NCBI RefSeq assembly: GCF_024362525.1
Contig: NZ_CP101459.1
Location: 620,001 to 684,000 of the forward strand
Origin: Natrononativus amylolyticus
GTDB taxonomy: Archaea; Halobacteriota; Halobacteria; Halobacteriales; Natrialbaceae
Direction of reading: 5' to 3'
Length of the DNA: 64,000 bases
Shown: positions 18,891 to 28,365 of the stretch, piece by piece
Numbering within the stretch: position 1 is the first letter of the stretch
Layout: each line of letters begins with the position of its first letter
The notes under the pieces: model-generated
The model's database searches: none
Told to the model about the DNA's origin: nothing
Seen by the model: only the letters and a program-made list of their open reading frames with translations
Program-made: the position numbers and the translations under genes

Positions 18891-18980
18891 ATTACACTAC
18901 TGCAATCGTTAGTCGGGGGGCCGCGACTGAAGTTATGGGAAAACAATAAGGTGCAAACCGTTGAACCTAACCGTTCTCGA

Positions 18981-19802
18981 TCAATCTTCGCGATCGGGAA
19001 GTGATCCCATGAAAGATCGCTTCTCCATCTCTTCACCGTTCATAAACGAATCAGATCGTTCGGTGAATTCTTGAGATCGCCAAACAGCTGCGGTCAACTC
19101 GCGCTGTGATTCCCACCCCAACATCGCAACGTTACTCCACTGCTTCATTATTGATTTCATCACCCTGTAAGCCTGTGGACTACTGTTCTCGATCACATCG
19201 AGAAGCAATTCGGTCGCTTCGTCTTCAACGTCATCGTCATCCACGAGACGGTTAATTAGGCCGATTTCATACGCCTCCTCAGCGTCGATGAGGCGTCCAG
19301 TCAGGAGGATTTCTCGTGCTCTACGTTCGCCGATCATTAGCGGAAGCATCTGGAGACCCCCACTGCCGGCGGTCGAACCAACCTTTACTTCTGGTTGTCC
19401 GAATTTCGAGGATTGACCAGCAACGATTAGGTCACACCCCATGATGAGTTCTTGTCCACCCGCAACACAGGGCCCAGTAACTGCTGCCACCGTAGGTTTG
19501 CCGGTGTCTTTTAGCACTTCTAAGTTATCGTAGTAGGCGTTTAGCCAGCGGGTTCCAGACTCGAGACTTTTGCCTTTAATATCGGAGAGATCAGCACCTG
19601 AGCAGAAAATATCCCCGATACTCCCTAGGATGATTCCGTCAACATTCTCATCACGGTCAGCGCTCCGGAGAGCGTCGTTGATTTCGAGAATGACTTCGTG
19701 GTTGAGGACGTTGTTTTCCGCCATATTATCTATCCGAATGTAGCAAATACTGTGATCCTCAGAGTACTCTACTGACACCTTATCGTACGTATCGTCGGAC
19801 AT
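18981..19802 (-). CDS. Crotonase-family protein, possible ring-opening hydrolase (BadI-like)
   Basis: A 273-residue crotonase. It has FCSGADLSDIKG and GPCVAGGQELIMGCD, but the segment after SSKFGQ reads PEVKVGSTAGSGGLQMLP. The FGQ...VGS pattern is that of MenB and BadI (2-ketocyclohexanecarboxyl-CoA hydrolase) rather than the plain FPE...PGxGGTQRL of hydratases, although a Glu is kept in QPEVK. It follows the BadH-like SDR gene by 174 bases on the same strand, the same order as badHI in Rhodopseudomonas. This makes hydrolytic ring cleavage a fair hypothesis, not a proven one. A TATA-like box (TTTATA on the minus strand, 19827-19832) gives it its own promoter. Confidence 0.7.
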   Translation of the reverse strand: MSDDTYDKVSVEYSEDHSICYIRIDNMAENNVLNHEVILEINDALRSADRDENVDGIILGSIGDIFCSGADLSDIKGKSLESGTRWLNAYYDNLEVLKDTGKPTVAAVTGPCVAGGQELIMGCDLIVAGQSSKFGQPEVKVGSTAGSGGLQMLPLMIGERRAREILLTGRLIDAEEAYEIGLINRLVDDDDVEDEATELLLDVIENSSPQAYRVMKSIMKQWSNVAMLGWESQRELTAAVWRSQEFTERSDSFMNGEEMEKRSFMGSLPDRED

Positions 19803-19976
19803 GACTAGCCGGTCGCGGGTTACCGGTATAAATCTTTATATGTTTGAAGTTAGGGGAGGTATCTATTTACGGTCGGGTACCCAAAAATTTGGGTCGAGTC
19901 AATAGTCAATAATGCGCTGTCAGAAGAGGATCGACCTGGAACAAACATGGGAGAGAAAGATTCGGAAATGATTCGG

Positions 19977-20741
19977 TCAACACATCGTCAATCCACCGCT
20001 CACACTCAGAACCTGACCGGTCACGTAATCGGCATCCGAGCTAGCGAAGAAAGCGACGCCCGACGCAATGTCTTCAGGTTTTGCTTTCCGACCCAATGGA
20101 ATGTGATTTTCCATGCCATCATGAATTTTCCTCGCGATCTCAGTTTCCTCTTGCATCTCCTCGAGCAACGGTGTCTCTGTTGGACCAGGAGAAATGACGT
20201 TGCACTGCACGTCGAACCGTGCGAGCTCGCGGGCAAGGGTCTTTGTAAAGCCAATAGCACCAGCTTTCGTCCCTGCGTAGACAGCTTCACCCGTACTACC
20301 GACTCGTCCGGCATCCGATGAAATCGCGATGATTTTTCCGGTCTCACGCTCCATCATGTTATCCATGACGGCACGCGCACAGTTGACTTGGCCGCGATAA
20401 TTGATATCGATAATTCGGTTCCAGACCTCAGGATCATTGTCCTTGAATAATTCGACACGATCCCAACCAGCATTATTGACAAGGATATCAATCTGCCCTT
20501 CCTGTTCGAGAATGTCATCAACAGTCGACTGAACGTCGGTTAAGTCCGTTACGTCCGCTGGAGCAGCGAACGCGTCATGACCCACGGCGCGGAGTTCTTC
20601 AGCTGTCGTTTCTGCTCTCTCGGCTTCGATGTCGTTGATGGCAACGGTAGCTCCTTCTTCTGCTAACCTAGTCGCGATAGCTCGTCCGATGCCACGTCCT
20701 GAACCGGTGACTAACGCAACGTTATTGCTAATGCCTCGCAT
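19977..20741 (-). CDS. BadH-like SDR (2-hydroxycyclohexanecarboxyl-CoA dehydrogenase candidate)
   Basis: A 254-residue SDR with GSGRGIGRAI, an Asp after beta-2 (NDIE, favouring NAD+), NNAGWD, catalytic Ser in AISSDAGRVGS and YAGTK. Several stretches match my memory of Rhodopseudomonas palustris BadH: NNAGWD, SDAGRVGSTGEAVYA, KTLARE, SPGPTETPLL and a C-terminal GQVLSVSGGLTM. BadH oxidises 2-hydroxycyclohexane-1-carbonyl-CoA in anaerobic benzoate and cyclohexanecarboxylate degradation. The BadI-like gene follows. A TATA-like box (minus-strand TATTTATC, 20766-20773) lies about 28 bases before the ATG. Confidence 0.75.
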   Translation of the reverse strand: MRGISNNVALVTGSGRGIGRAIATRLAEEGATVAINDIEAERAETTAEELRAVGHDAFAAPADVTDLTDVQSTVDDILEQEGQIDILVNNAGWDRVELFKDNDPEVWNRIIDINYRGQVNCARAVMDNMMERETGKIIAISSDAGRVGSTGEAVYAGTKAGAIGFTKTLARELARFDVQCNVISPGPTETPLLEEMQEETEIARKIHDGMENHIPLGRKAKPEDIASGVAFFASSDADYVTGQVLSVSGGLTMC

Positions 20742-20947
20742 ACGATTTGTGATTCGGGAAGGATTGATAAATAGATTAGGAAATCAGGGCTTGATGACAC
20801 ATAATATGTGTGCAGAACTTGTTTATTCTCCAACATTAACAGAAAAATTTTCATAGATAGTCTGATTAGAAGAGGGCATGGTTAGGGTTTACCACAACAG
20901 CAAAAGTAATCACCGAGGCCGCTCATCGCTTTACGGTGTGATGTCCT

Positions 20948-21706
20948 ATGAGTAACATTGGAATCGACGCTGATCTTGACGGGCAGGTGGCCGTTGTTAT
21001 CGGGGGCACGACCGGAATTGGGCGAGCGATTTCTGAGGCTTTGTCCGCCGCCGGTGCGGATGTCGTGCCAACGAGTCGAACTAAATCGAGCGTAGAAGAC
21101 GCAGCAGATGCAGTCGACTGTAATCTAGTCTGTCCAACTGACGTGACGGACCGAGACGCTGTTCGATCATTGTTCGAGAGTACTGTTGAAAATATAGGCG
21201 AGATCAACATTCTTGTCAACAGCGCAGGTGTCGTTCAAGAAGCAAAGCCCGTTGAAGAGATAACCGATGACGAATGGGGGCTGATTTTCGATACCAACGT
21301 ATACGGTGTATTCCTTGCATCACAACTAATCCCTGATTATATGGCTAATGCCCCTCGAATTATCCTCAATGTGAGCTCGATGAACGGAGAGAGGGCTGTT
21401 CGTGAACTATCCGCATACAACTCAAGCAAATATGGAGTCAAGGGGCTAACTGAAACACTTGCTCTCGAGTTCGCAGAAAGAGGGATTCGAGTGAATGCAA
21501 TTGCACCAGGATATGTGAAAACCCGACAAAATGAGGAAGTACTCGATAACGAAGAAGTCAGTGCAGCGATTCATAAGCGAACGCCGTTATCGCGTTATGC
21601 AGAATTAGATGAAATCGCTGGATCAGCCCTATTTCTTTGCTCTCCAGCAGCCGAATTCATCACTGGTGAGACCCTTGTCATCGATGGAGGGTTTTCCGTT
21701 AAATAA
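20948..21706 (+). CDS. Short-chain dehydrogenase/reductase, paralogue of the 16.7-kb SDR
   Basis: A 252-residue classical SDR with GGTTGIGRAI, NSAG, VSSM, YNSSKYG and NAIAPGY. VVPTSRTKSS after beta-2 suggests NADP(H). It shares long matching runs with the protein at 16652-17395, so the gene was duplicated within the island. It lies just before the family III CoA-transferase-like gene on the same strand (62 bases) but that gene has its own TATA-like box. The likely role is oxidation or reduction at a hydroxyl/keto position of a CoA ester. Confidence 0.8.
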   Translation: MSNIGIDADLDGQVAVVIGGTTGIGRAISEALSAAGADVVPTSRTKSSVEDAADAVDCNLVCPTDVTDRDAVRSLFESTVENIGEINILVNSAGVVQEAKPVEEITDDEWGLIFDTNVYGVFLASQLIPDYMANAPRIILNVSSMNGERAVRELSAYNSSKYGVKGLTETLALEFAERGIRVNAIAPGYVKTRQNEEVLDNEEVSAAIHKRTPLSRYAELDEIAGSALFLCSPAAEFITGETLVIDGGFSVK

Positions 21707-21768
21707 AGCCCTTGTCCTGGTGTGTTTCGGGTGAAGACTAAATAGAAGGACTCGCTAATCAGTATCTG

Positions 21769-22962
21769 ATGCACGATAAGCCATTAGCAGAGACACGCGT
21801 GCTGGATCTAACACGACTTCTCCCAGGACCATATGCAACGCAAATGCTCGGGGATCTTGGAGCGGAAGTTATCAAGATAGAAGAACCAACCGTAGGAGAC
21901 TACTATCGCGAAATGGAACCCCAGCTCAACGATGGGACAAGTAGAATATTTGCCATGCTTAATCGAAATAAGAAGAGTGTCGCGCTCAATTTGAAAGACG
22001 AACGTGGGAAGGAAGCTTTTTTACGACTCGTTGAAACAGCGGATGTCGTCGTCGAAGGATTTCGGCCAGGCGTTGTAGAGCGACTTGGAATCGACTATGA
22101 GACAGTCAGTGAACGGAATGAGGCCGTTGTATACTGCTCACTATCGGGCTACGGACAAAGCGGGCCGTACGAACAATGGCCAGGCCACGACATCAATTAT
22201 ATCGGTATCGGCGGCTTGCTCGGGATGACGGGTACTCCTAATGAAAAGCCCGTTATTCCGGGTGTACCGGTTGCTGATTTCGCAGGCGGGATGGCGACAG
22301 CGCTCGCAGTCATGGTTGGTCTTGTACAATCGAAAACCACTGGCGTCGGGAGCTACTTTGATCTCGCAATGACGGATGTAATTGTCTCCTGGCTCTCCCT
22401 TTACGCACCATACGTCTTCGACGAGGGCGCTTCCGTACCAGACCGCGGTGGAACCCAACCGGCGGGTAAGTATCCATCATATAGTGTCTACGAGACGGCA
22501 GACGGCAAGTACATCGCGCTCGGTGGACTTGAGTACAAATTCTGGGAAGCCACATGTGAAGTGCTGGATCTTGAGGAGTATGCAAATCCAGAGGACCATA
22601 ACCCCGTTGGGGAGCGCAACCAAGAAGTCAGAGAGGCAGTCGCCGCGGCGTTTAAGAAACGGACGCGTAGTGAATGGCTAGAGCACGTCGATCCAACGAG
22701 AGTCCCAATCGCGCCTGTGAACGATTTGGAGGAAATATGGGAAGATCCACAGGTACAACACCGTGGGATGAAAACATCGATGAACACTAAACACGGGCAG
22801 ATTCCAGCGGTCAGTACACCAGTTCGCCCACACGGATACGATAGCGCGCCGCACGAAACTTATCCGGGATTAGGCGAACACTCGAGAACAATTCTAACAG
22901 AAGTATATAACGACAGTAAATTAACCGAACTGTTCGATGACGGTGTGACAAAAACAGACTGA
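21769..22962 (+). CDS. CoA-transferase family III protein, alpha-methylacyl-CoA racemase-like
   Basis: A 397-residue CaiB/BaiF-fold protein beginning LAETRVLDLTRLLPGPYATQ. Two residues match the racemase branch of the family: His140 in WPGHDINYIGIGG and Asp170 in PVADFAGG, as in alpha-methylacyl-CoA racemase (AMACR), where His and Asp are the acid/base pair. CoA transferases use the Asp as a nucleophile and lack GHDINY. Epimerising a 2-methylacyl-CoA or a ring carboxyl-CoA carbon is therefore more likely than CoA transfer. TAAATA at 21739-21744 is a TATA-like box 28 bases upstream of the ATG. Confidence 0.75.
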   Translation: MHDKPLAETRVLDLTRLLPGPYATQMLGDLGAEVIKIEEPTVGDYYREMEPQLNDGTSRIFAMLNRNKKSVALNLKDERGKEAFLRLVETADVVVEGFRPGVVERLGIDYETVSERNEAVVYCSLSGYGQSGPYEQWPGHDINYIGIGGLLGMTGTPNEKPVIPGVPVADFAGGMATALAVMVGLVQSKTTGVGSYFDLAMTDVIVSWLSLYAPYVFDEGASVPDRGGTQPAGKYPSYSVYETADGKYIALGGLEYKFWEATCEVLDLEEYANPEDHNPVGERNQEVREAVAAAFKKRTRSEWLEHVDPTRVPIAPVNDLEEIWEDPQVQHRGMKTSMNTKHGQIPAVSTPVRPHGYDSAPHETYPGLGEHSRTILTEVYNDSKLTELFDDGVTKTD

Positions 22963-22993
22963 CGACCGTCGGTAGCAGTACGAACCGAAAGGG

Positions 22994-24124
22994 TCAGTCT
23001 AGTATTCTATCAGAGATGATATTCCGTTGAATCTCGCTCGTCCCTTCGTAGATTTCTAGTCCCTTCGCATCACGGTAATGCATCTCAACAGGGAAGTCGC
23101 GAGTGTATCCATACCCTCCGTGAACCTGTACTGCCTGACTGGCGACTTCCTGGGCGGATTCTGAGGTATAGAGCTTCGCCATTGCCGCCTCAGTTTCGAA
23201 CTCCTCTCCACTGTCACACCGTTTGGCGGCATTATAAACAAGGTGTCGACAATTCTCCACCTTAATGGCCATGTTCGCGATCTTGTGACGAATTGCTTGG
23301 AACTGCTTGATCGGTTGATCGAATTGAGATCTGTTCGAAGCATAAGAGATGGATTCCTCGTATGCGCCAGCTGCAACGCCCAACCCTCGGGCCGCGACTG
23401 CGATTCGATTCTCACCAAGCATCTCCATTGTATGATAGAATCCTTTGTTCTCTTTCCCCAACAGGTTTTCTTCAGATACAAACACATCGTTAAGGAGTAC
23501 TTCATGAGTATTCGATGCATGATACCCCATCAAATCCTCAGGCTCCTGAACGTCCACCCCATCAGAATCGGTTGGAACAAGAAAAATACTGATTCCACGA
23601 TGCCGTTCTCCAGGGTTCGTCTTAACAGCTACCGCGATTAGATCGGCAGCGCCCCCTCCGGTAACCCACATTTTGTTCCCATTTAGCACATATCCATTTT
23701 CGACACGTTCTGCGGTGGATGTGATACCAGCTAGGTCTGAACCGTGATCGGGTTCCGAAAGCGCGATAGCATCAAGCAATTCACCTGAGCTGAGACCCGG
23801 TAGCCATTTTTCTTTTTGTTCCTCGGTTCCAAACAGCCGAATGAAGCGAAGCAGCCCCTCATCGAGTTTCATCCCCGCCGACGGCCATATTTTCGAGACT
23901 TCCTCCATCACGATTGCGTGGCTCAACATATCCATCCCTCCGCCGTCGTACTCAATCGGAACCTGAGCCCCTCGCAAATCGTACTCCGCTAATGTCCTAA
24001 TGGCCTCCTTAGGAAACTCGCCGCGTTGTTCCCACTCGTCAACTAATGGCTGTAACTCGTTTTGGGCGACGTCTCGAGCCGTTTGCCTTACAGCTTCGTA
24101 CTCTCCGCTAAGGTCTATCGCCAT
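22994..24124 (-). CDS. Acyl-CoA dehydrogenase
   Basis: A 376-residue FAD-dependent dehydrogenase. It has the signature IALSEPDHGSDLAGI, GNKMWVTGGG, the QFDQPIKQFQAIRHKIA helix and, near the C-terminus, Glu360 in YEGTSEIQRN, the usual catalytic base. It introduces an alpha,beta double bond into an acyl-CoA and would pass electrons to electron-transfer flavoprotein, not encoded here. In an alicyclic pathway it would do the AliB step. The gene is convergent with the racemase-like gene and has its own TATA-like box (about 24148-24156). Confidence 0.85.
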   Translation of the reverse strand: MAIDLSGEYEAVRQTARDVAQNELQPLVDEWEQRGEFPKEAIRTLAEYDLRGAQVPIEYDGGGMDMLSHAIVMEEVSKIWPSAGMKLDEGLLRFIRLFGTEEQKEKWLPGLSSGELLDAIALSEPDHGSDLAGITSTAERVENGYVLNGNKMWVTGGGAADLIAVAVKTNPGERHRGISIFLVPTDSDGVDVQEPEDLMGYHASNTHEVLLNDVFVSEENLLGKENKGFYHTMEMLGENRIAVAARGLGVAAGAYEESISYASNRSQFDQPIKQFQAIRHKIANMAIKVENCRHLVYNAAKRCDSGEEFETEAAMAKLYTSESAQEVASQAVQVHGGYGYTRDFPVEMHYRDAKGLEIYEGTSEIQRNIISDRILD

Positions 24125-24346
24125 ACGAATGAATAGCCACTTCTTGGATATAAAGCGATCCCTCTACAACCCATCACTGCTTACTCCTGTTTCTTGGTGA
24201 TCAAAGTCGATCGGATGCTAAGCAGGGTTCGTTAATTAGAGGAAAACCAGGGATAGTAGCATAAGATAAAGTGAGAGTGTAGAAACGATAACACACAATC
24301 CACATCCAGTCGCACATCAATAGGTCTTCTACTGTTCCGAGGAGAT

Positions 24347-25321
24347 CTATAGTCGAGGAAGGACCTCATCACCGAGGAGATCAATTGAATGAAGAGTTTC
24401 CTCGTGACTCATTCCTGGACCATGGATTTTCATAATAAGGTGGTCAGTTTCGTACTTGTTGATGAACTCTGAGAGCTGTGAGACTACATCATCGGGATTC
24501 CCGGCCATAATTCCACGTCCAATCAAATCAGTAACGTCATTGAGCTCCCCTTCTGAAATTCCTAAATCAAGCCCCTGTTCCAGATACCGATCGACCACTG
24601 GCTGTATTGACTTTCTGGCCCTCTCAACTGCGACTTCTCGAGTCTCAGCAACGAACACAACTCGAATTACCGGATTGATACGATCCGTAGGATCCTCTCC
24701 ATACTCATCGACGTACCCGTGGTATCGCTCTTTGCGGTCCAAAATGAGGGCGGTCGATTCCGGCCAACTGGGCATCCATTCATCGCCAAATCGGGCTGCA
24801 CGTCGTAATGCGGCATCGGCACCACCTCCACACCAAATTGGAGGACCACCTGCTTGGATTGGGTTTGGCGAGATTTCAAAGTCAGATAGTTCGTAGCTTT
24901 TGCCATTGAAGTCGACATCACCTTCTCCCCAGAGTTGTTTCACGATTCGAATATAGTCTACAAACCGAGTGACGCGTTCGTCCATCGGAACGTCCAGCGC
25001 CTCGAACTCCCGTTCCTGGTATCCAAGTCCCACACCGAGGATTGATCGACCATTGCTCATCTCATCGAGAAGTGCGAATTCACCTGCTAACCTCACAGGA
25101 TTGGCCAGGGGTAAAAGAACGATACCTGTTCCGAGTTCGACCCGTTCCGTGACAGAGGCATATCCAGCGAGTGCCATTTGAGGAGAGGGCCACGACATGT
25201 CCCAACCGTGATGTTCTGTTAACCAAATTGAGTCAAACCCAACTTCCTCAGCTCGCCGCACCTGAGTGAGCGAATCTTGATAGCAGTTCCCTCCCTGCAT
25301 CGGACGGACTCCGAATTTCAT
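24347..25321 (-). CDS. LLM-class (luciferase-like) flavin or F420 oxidoreductase
   Basis: A 324-residue TIM-barrel protein of the bacterial luciferase family (MKFGVRPMQGGNCYQDSL; GFDSIWLTEHHGWDMSWPSP; GRSILGVGLGYQEREFEAL; GGPPIWCGGGADAALRRAARFGDEW). Haloarchaea make F420, and several members of the class use it; others are FMN-dependent monooxygenases. It may carry out an F420-linked dehydrogenation or an oxygen-dependent step of the island pathway. The frame begins with TTG at 25327, but the ATG at 25321 is preferred, with a TATA-like GTATATTA near 25349. Confidence 0.75.
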   Translation of the reverse strand: MKFGVRPMQGGNCYQDSLTQVRRAEEVGFDSIWLTEHHGWDMSWPSPQMALAGYASVTERVELGTGIVLLPLANPVRLAGEFALLDEMSNGRSILGVGLGYQEREFEALDVPMDERVTRFVDYIRIVKQLWGEGDVDFNGKSYELSDFEISPNPIQAGGPPIWCGGGADAALRRAARFGDEWMPSWPESTALILDRKERYHGYVDEYGEDPTDRINPVIRVVFVAETREVAVERARKSIQPVVDRYLEQGLDLGISEGELNDVTDLIGRGIMAGNPDDVVSQLSEFINKYETDHLIMKIHGPGMSHEETLHSIDLLGDEVLPRL

Positions 25322-25491
25322 ACACAAAAAATAGAACGCAGCCTAATGTATATTACTATTAGACAACAGAGTGTACCGGATGCCGAAGTTAGTAACGATG
25401 GATATGGTACATGATGTTAACGCTATTTTCGCACCTAGTATGAGTCAGTGAGAACAATTATAGGGAAGACGAAGCTATGTGAACTATACCC

Positions 25492-27156
25492 ATGGAACGA
25501 TACCTATGGACAGAAGAAAAACATGCGAAGTTCACTAAGGCAGGGTGGTGGCCAGATAAAACGATTATCGATTATTTGCGAAAACACGCTGAGCAACGTC
25601 CGGATCAAATCGCACTGGTCGATAAATACGGCACGTACTCCTATAGAGACCTATTCCAGGCCGTGCAAAACGTCGCCCATGGTCTCTCCGTGCACGGAAT
25701 TACCGCGGGTGATGTTATCGCACATCAGATTCCGAATCGAAATGAAGGTGCCATCCTCAACCTTGCTGCCATTTTTATCGGGGCAGTCACTAACCCGATC
25801 GTGAGTAGTTATCGAGAAAACGAACTCGAGTATATACTCGACAAGATCGATGCGAAAGCATATTTTGCACCGAAAACGTATCACGGCTTCGACTATGGAT
25901 CGATGGCGGCAGGGTTAAAAGAGGAATTGTCTGAGCTTGAGAAGATCGTAGTGATTGAGGAGAGCGAATCAGAAAAACTGGGCACATCAATTTCGCTGCA
26001 ACAGTTAATCAAGACAGACTGGGAAGCTGCGACTGAAGAATCACAACCTCAATCGACTGAGGTGGAACCTGACGATGTTTCGCTCATTCAATTCACCTCA
26101 GGAACAACCGGAAATCCGAAAGGAGTGCTCCACACTGAGAACACACTTTTGTCCGCTGTGACAGGAGAAATTGACCGTCTTGGGCTGACTGACAACGATG
26201 TGATCTTCACACCATCCCCGATCGGGCATATGATGGGAATACAACATGGATATCGGCTATCACTGATACTCGGGACGAAGTGTGTATTCCTGGAGAGATG
26301 GAATCCAGAACAAGCAATTAAGCGTATTGCAGAGGAGAACTGCACCTTTATGGGCGGAGCAACTCCGTTTGTGAGTGATCTAGCAAAAGCGGAGAACATA
26401 ACTAACTACGATACCGCGAGCCTGACTACGATCATGACCGCTGGAGCTCCGGTGCCACGTGAGATAATCGAGTTAGCTCACGAAACGTTCGAAAACCTCA
26501 CTGTCTGTCGTGGGTGGGGACAAACGGAGAACACGCTTCCGACGGTGAACAGCCCAATGGACCCCGACGAAAAAATACTCACAACCGATGGAAAACCATA
26601 CGGGGGAATGCAGGTTCGAGTGAAGCAACCAGAGTACGCTCAAGCGGACGAGGACACAGATGGAGAACTACAAGTAAAAGGTCCGTTCCTATTTGTGGGG
26701 TATTTTGATGAGGAAAAACAAACACGGGGGGCCTTCACCGAAGACAACTGGTTCAAAACTGGAGACAAAGCAGTTGTTGACGAGGATGGCTACATTGAGA
26801 TCAAAGGTCGGATCAAAGATCTCATTATCCGAGGTGGAGAAAACATTCCAGTCCGTCAAATCGAGGAGTATCTACATGAACATCCCGCAGTAGAAAACGT
26901 CGCAATAGTCGCAATGCCAGACGAACGGTTACAGGAGCGTGCGTGTATGTATGTCCTTCCCGTGGATTCGGATCTGCCTCCGACGTTCGATCAACTAATC
27001 GACCACCTGAAGGATAAAAATATCGCTGTCCAAAAGCTTCCCGAGAGACTCGAGATCGTTGAGAAGTTCTCTATGACTGCCAGTGGAAAAATACAGAAAT
27101 ACAAACTTCGCGAAGACGTTGCAGAAAAGCTTGACATGGACCCAATTCAACGGTGA
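25492..27156 (+). CDS. AMP-forming acyl-CoA synthetase
   Basis: A 554-residue ANL-superfamily ligase. It has the P-loop FTSGTTGNPKGVL, GWGQTENT, KTGDKAV and the hinge KDLIIRGGENIP, with the catalytic Lys in ASGKIQKYKLRE near the C-terminus. The N-terminus (WWPDKTIIDYLRKHAEQRPDQIAL) resembles cyclohexanecarboxylate- and 2,3-dihydroxybenzoate-type ligases more than long-chain fatty-acid ligases. It would activate the pathway substrate to its CoA thioester with ATP. ATTATA near 25457 may be its TATA box. Substrate specificity is inferred from the context. Confidence 0.85.
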   Translation: MERYLWTEEKHAKFTKAGWWPDKTIIDYLRKHAEQRPDQIALVDKYGTYSYRDLFQAVQNVAHGLSVHGITAGDVIAHQIPNRNEGAILNLAAIFIGAVTNPIVSSYRENELEYILDKIDAKAYFAPKTYHGFDYGSMAAGLKEELSELEKIVVIEESESEKLGTSISLQQLIKTDWEAATEESQPQSTEVEPDDVSLIQFTSGTTGNPKGVLHTENTLLSAVTGEIDRLGLTDNDVIFTPSPIGHMMGIQHGYRLSLILGTKCVFLERWNPEQAIKRIAEENCTFMGGATPFVSDLAKAENITNYDTASLTTIMTAGAPVPREIIELAHETFENLTVCRGWGQTENTLPTVNSPMDPDEKILTTDGKPYGGMQVRVKQPEYAQADEDTDGELQVKGPFLFVGYFDEEKQTRGAFTEDNWFKTGDKAVVDEDGYIEIKGRIKDLIIRGGENIPVRQIEEYLHEHPAVENVAIVAMPDERLQERACMYVLPVDSDLPPTFDQLIDHLKDKNIAVQKLPERLEIVEKFSMTASGKIQKYKLREDVAEKLDMDPIQR

Positions 27157-27267
27157 TCTTACCAATTTGTGGAACGTGTCCACTACACCTCATGGTTTTG
27201 GATACCCCAGCCAACTATTTCAATCAGTATTAGGGGCAAAGGTGAATCCATAGTACGGGTTCGACAA

Positions 27268-28254
27268 TTACGGTGCCATAGCTTCAATTGTCTGCAACGT
27301 CAGCTCTTCATCACACTGTCGTGGGATCGCGAGGATCGGGAAATCGATTATATCCCGCGCATCTAAGAGGGTTTCAAGTTTCTCGGGCGCAGTATCCGGT
27401 GTCCCCACAATACCGAGATCTACGATCATTTCGTCGGTGACTGCTGCAGTAGCGCTCGACCGGTCCCCCTTTCGCCAGAAATCGGCAACTACCTGAGCTT
27501 CTTCCGGGAAAGACAGCGCAACCGCATTTTCGTATCCCTTTGCGTTACCAATATTATATGCGAGATGCCGGCGTACGGCCTCTTCAGCAACTGAGACGTC
27601 ATCTGCAACTGCTACAGGAACGTACGGGGAAACAGTGATTTCATCAGGGTCACGTCCTCTCTCTCGAGCTGCCTCAGCAATAGTCGCGAAGGATTCAGTA
27701 AGATATGAGAAGGGAACGTTGTGCGGTATCCAGCCATCCGCTAATCGGCCGACTACACGTCGATTCGCAGAGCCAAGCGCTGCGTGGAAGATTGGGACGC
27801 TAATATTGAGTGAGGGAAAGTCGGCGACCTCGAGTAACTCGTTTTCATAGAGTACAGGCGACCCGTCACCATCGAGATACGCATCTACAACCTCAATCGT
27901 TTCATGGGCTCGTCGAACCGGTCTCTCAAACTTTATGCCGTGGAGGTCCTCAATGACTTTTGGTGTGCTAACACCTGTTCCAAGGAAAAAGCGCCCATCT
28001 GAATAGCGCTGAAGCGATGCAGCCCCCATCGCGAGTACCCCTGGAGACCGTGAAAATACATTGACGATGGCAGTGCCGAGGTTAATATCAGTAGTGCGGT
28101 CTGCAAGTATCCCCAATTCTACAAATGCGTTGTTCTCCCATAACTCAACCATCCACGCAGAATCGTATCCCAGGTCTTCAGCGAGTACCCCATACTCAAT
28201 TGAGTCTCTTGTTTCTGTGTCTGGGAGCAATAGCCCACGAGGAGTTCCATTCAT
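27268..28254 (-). CDS. LLM-class flavin or F420 oxidoreductase, second copy
   Basis: A 328-residue luciferase-like protein (AEDLGYDSAWMVELWENNAF; GRFFLGTGVSTPKVIEDLHG; ADGWIPHNVPFSYL), more like methylene-tetrahydromethanopterin reductase (Mer)-type F420 enzymes in its GTGV and ADGW segments. It is clearly distinct in sequence from the one at 24347-25321. The start chosen is the ATG at 28254; the longer frame to 28314 adds 20 hydrophobic residues with no promoter support. It lies between two acyl-CoA ligases, so a redox step on an early CoA-ester intermediate is plausible. Confidence 0.7.
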   Translation of the reverse strand: MNGTPRGLLLPDTETRDSIEYGVLAEDLGYDSAWMVELWENNAFVELGILADRTTDINLGTAIVNVFSRSPGVLAMGAASLQRYSDGRFFLGTGVSTPKVIEDLHGIKFERPVRRAHETIEVVDAYLDGDGSPVLYENELLEVADFPSLNISVPIFHAALGSANRRVVGRLADGWIPHNVPFSYLTESFATIAEAARERGRDPDEITVSPYVPVAVADDVSVAEEAVRRHLAYNIGNAKGYENAVALSFPEEAQVVADFWRKGDRSSATAAVTDEMIVDLGIVGTPDTAPEKLETLLDARDIIDFPILAIPRQCDEELTLQTIEAMAP

Positions 28255-28365
28255 AGTAATGATGATGCCAACAGTCAGTAAGTAAGTTATGCGTCTCTGT
28301 GACGCAATGCTCACGAAAAACTACTATTACAGGATACGGATCTCTGTTCAGTACTCCGGTAACCG

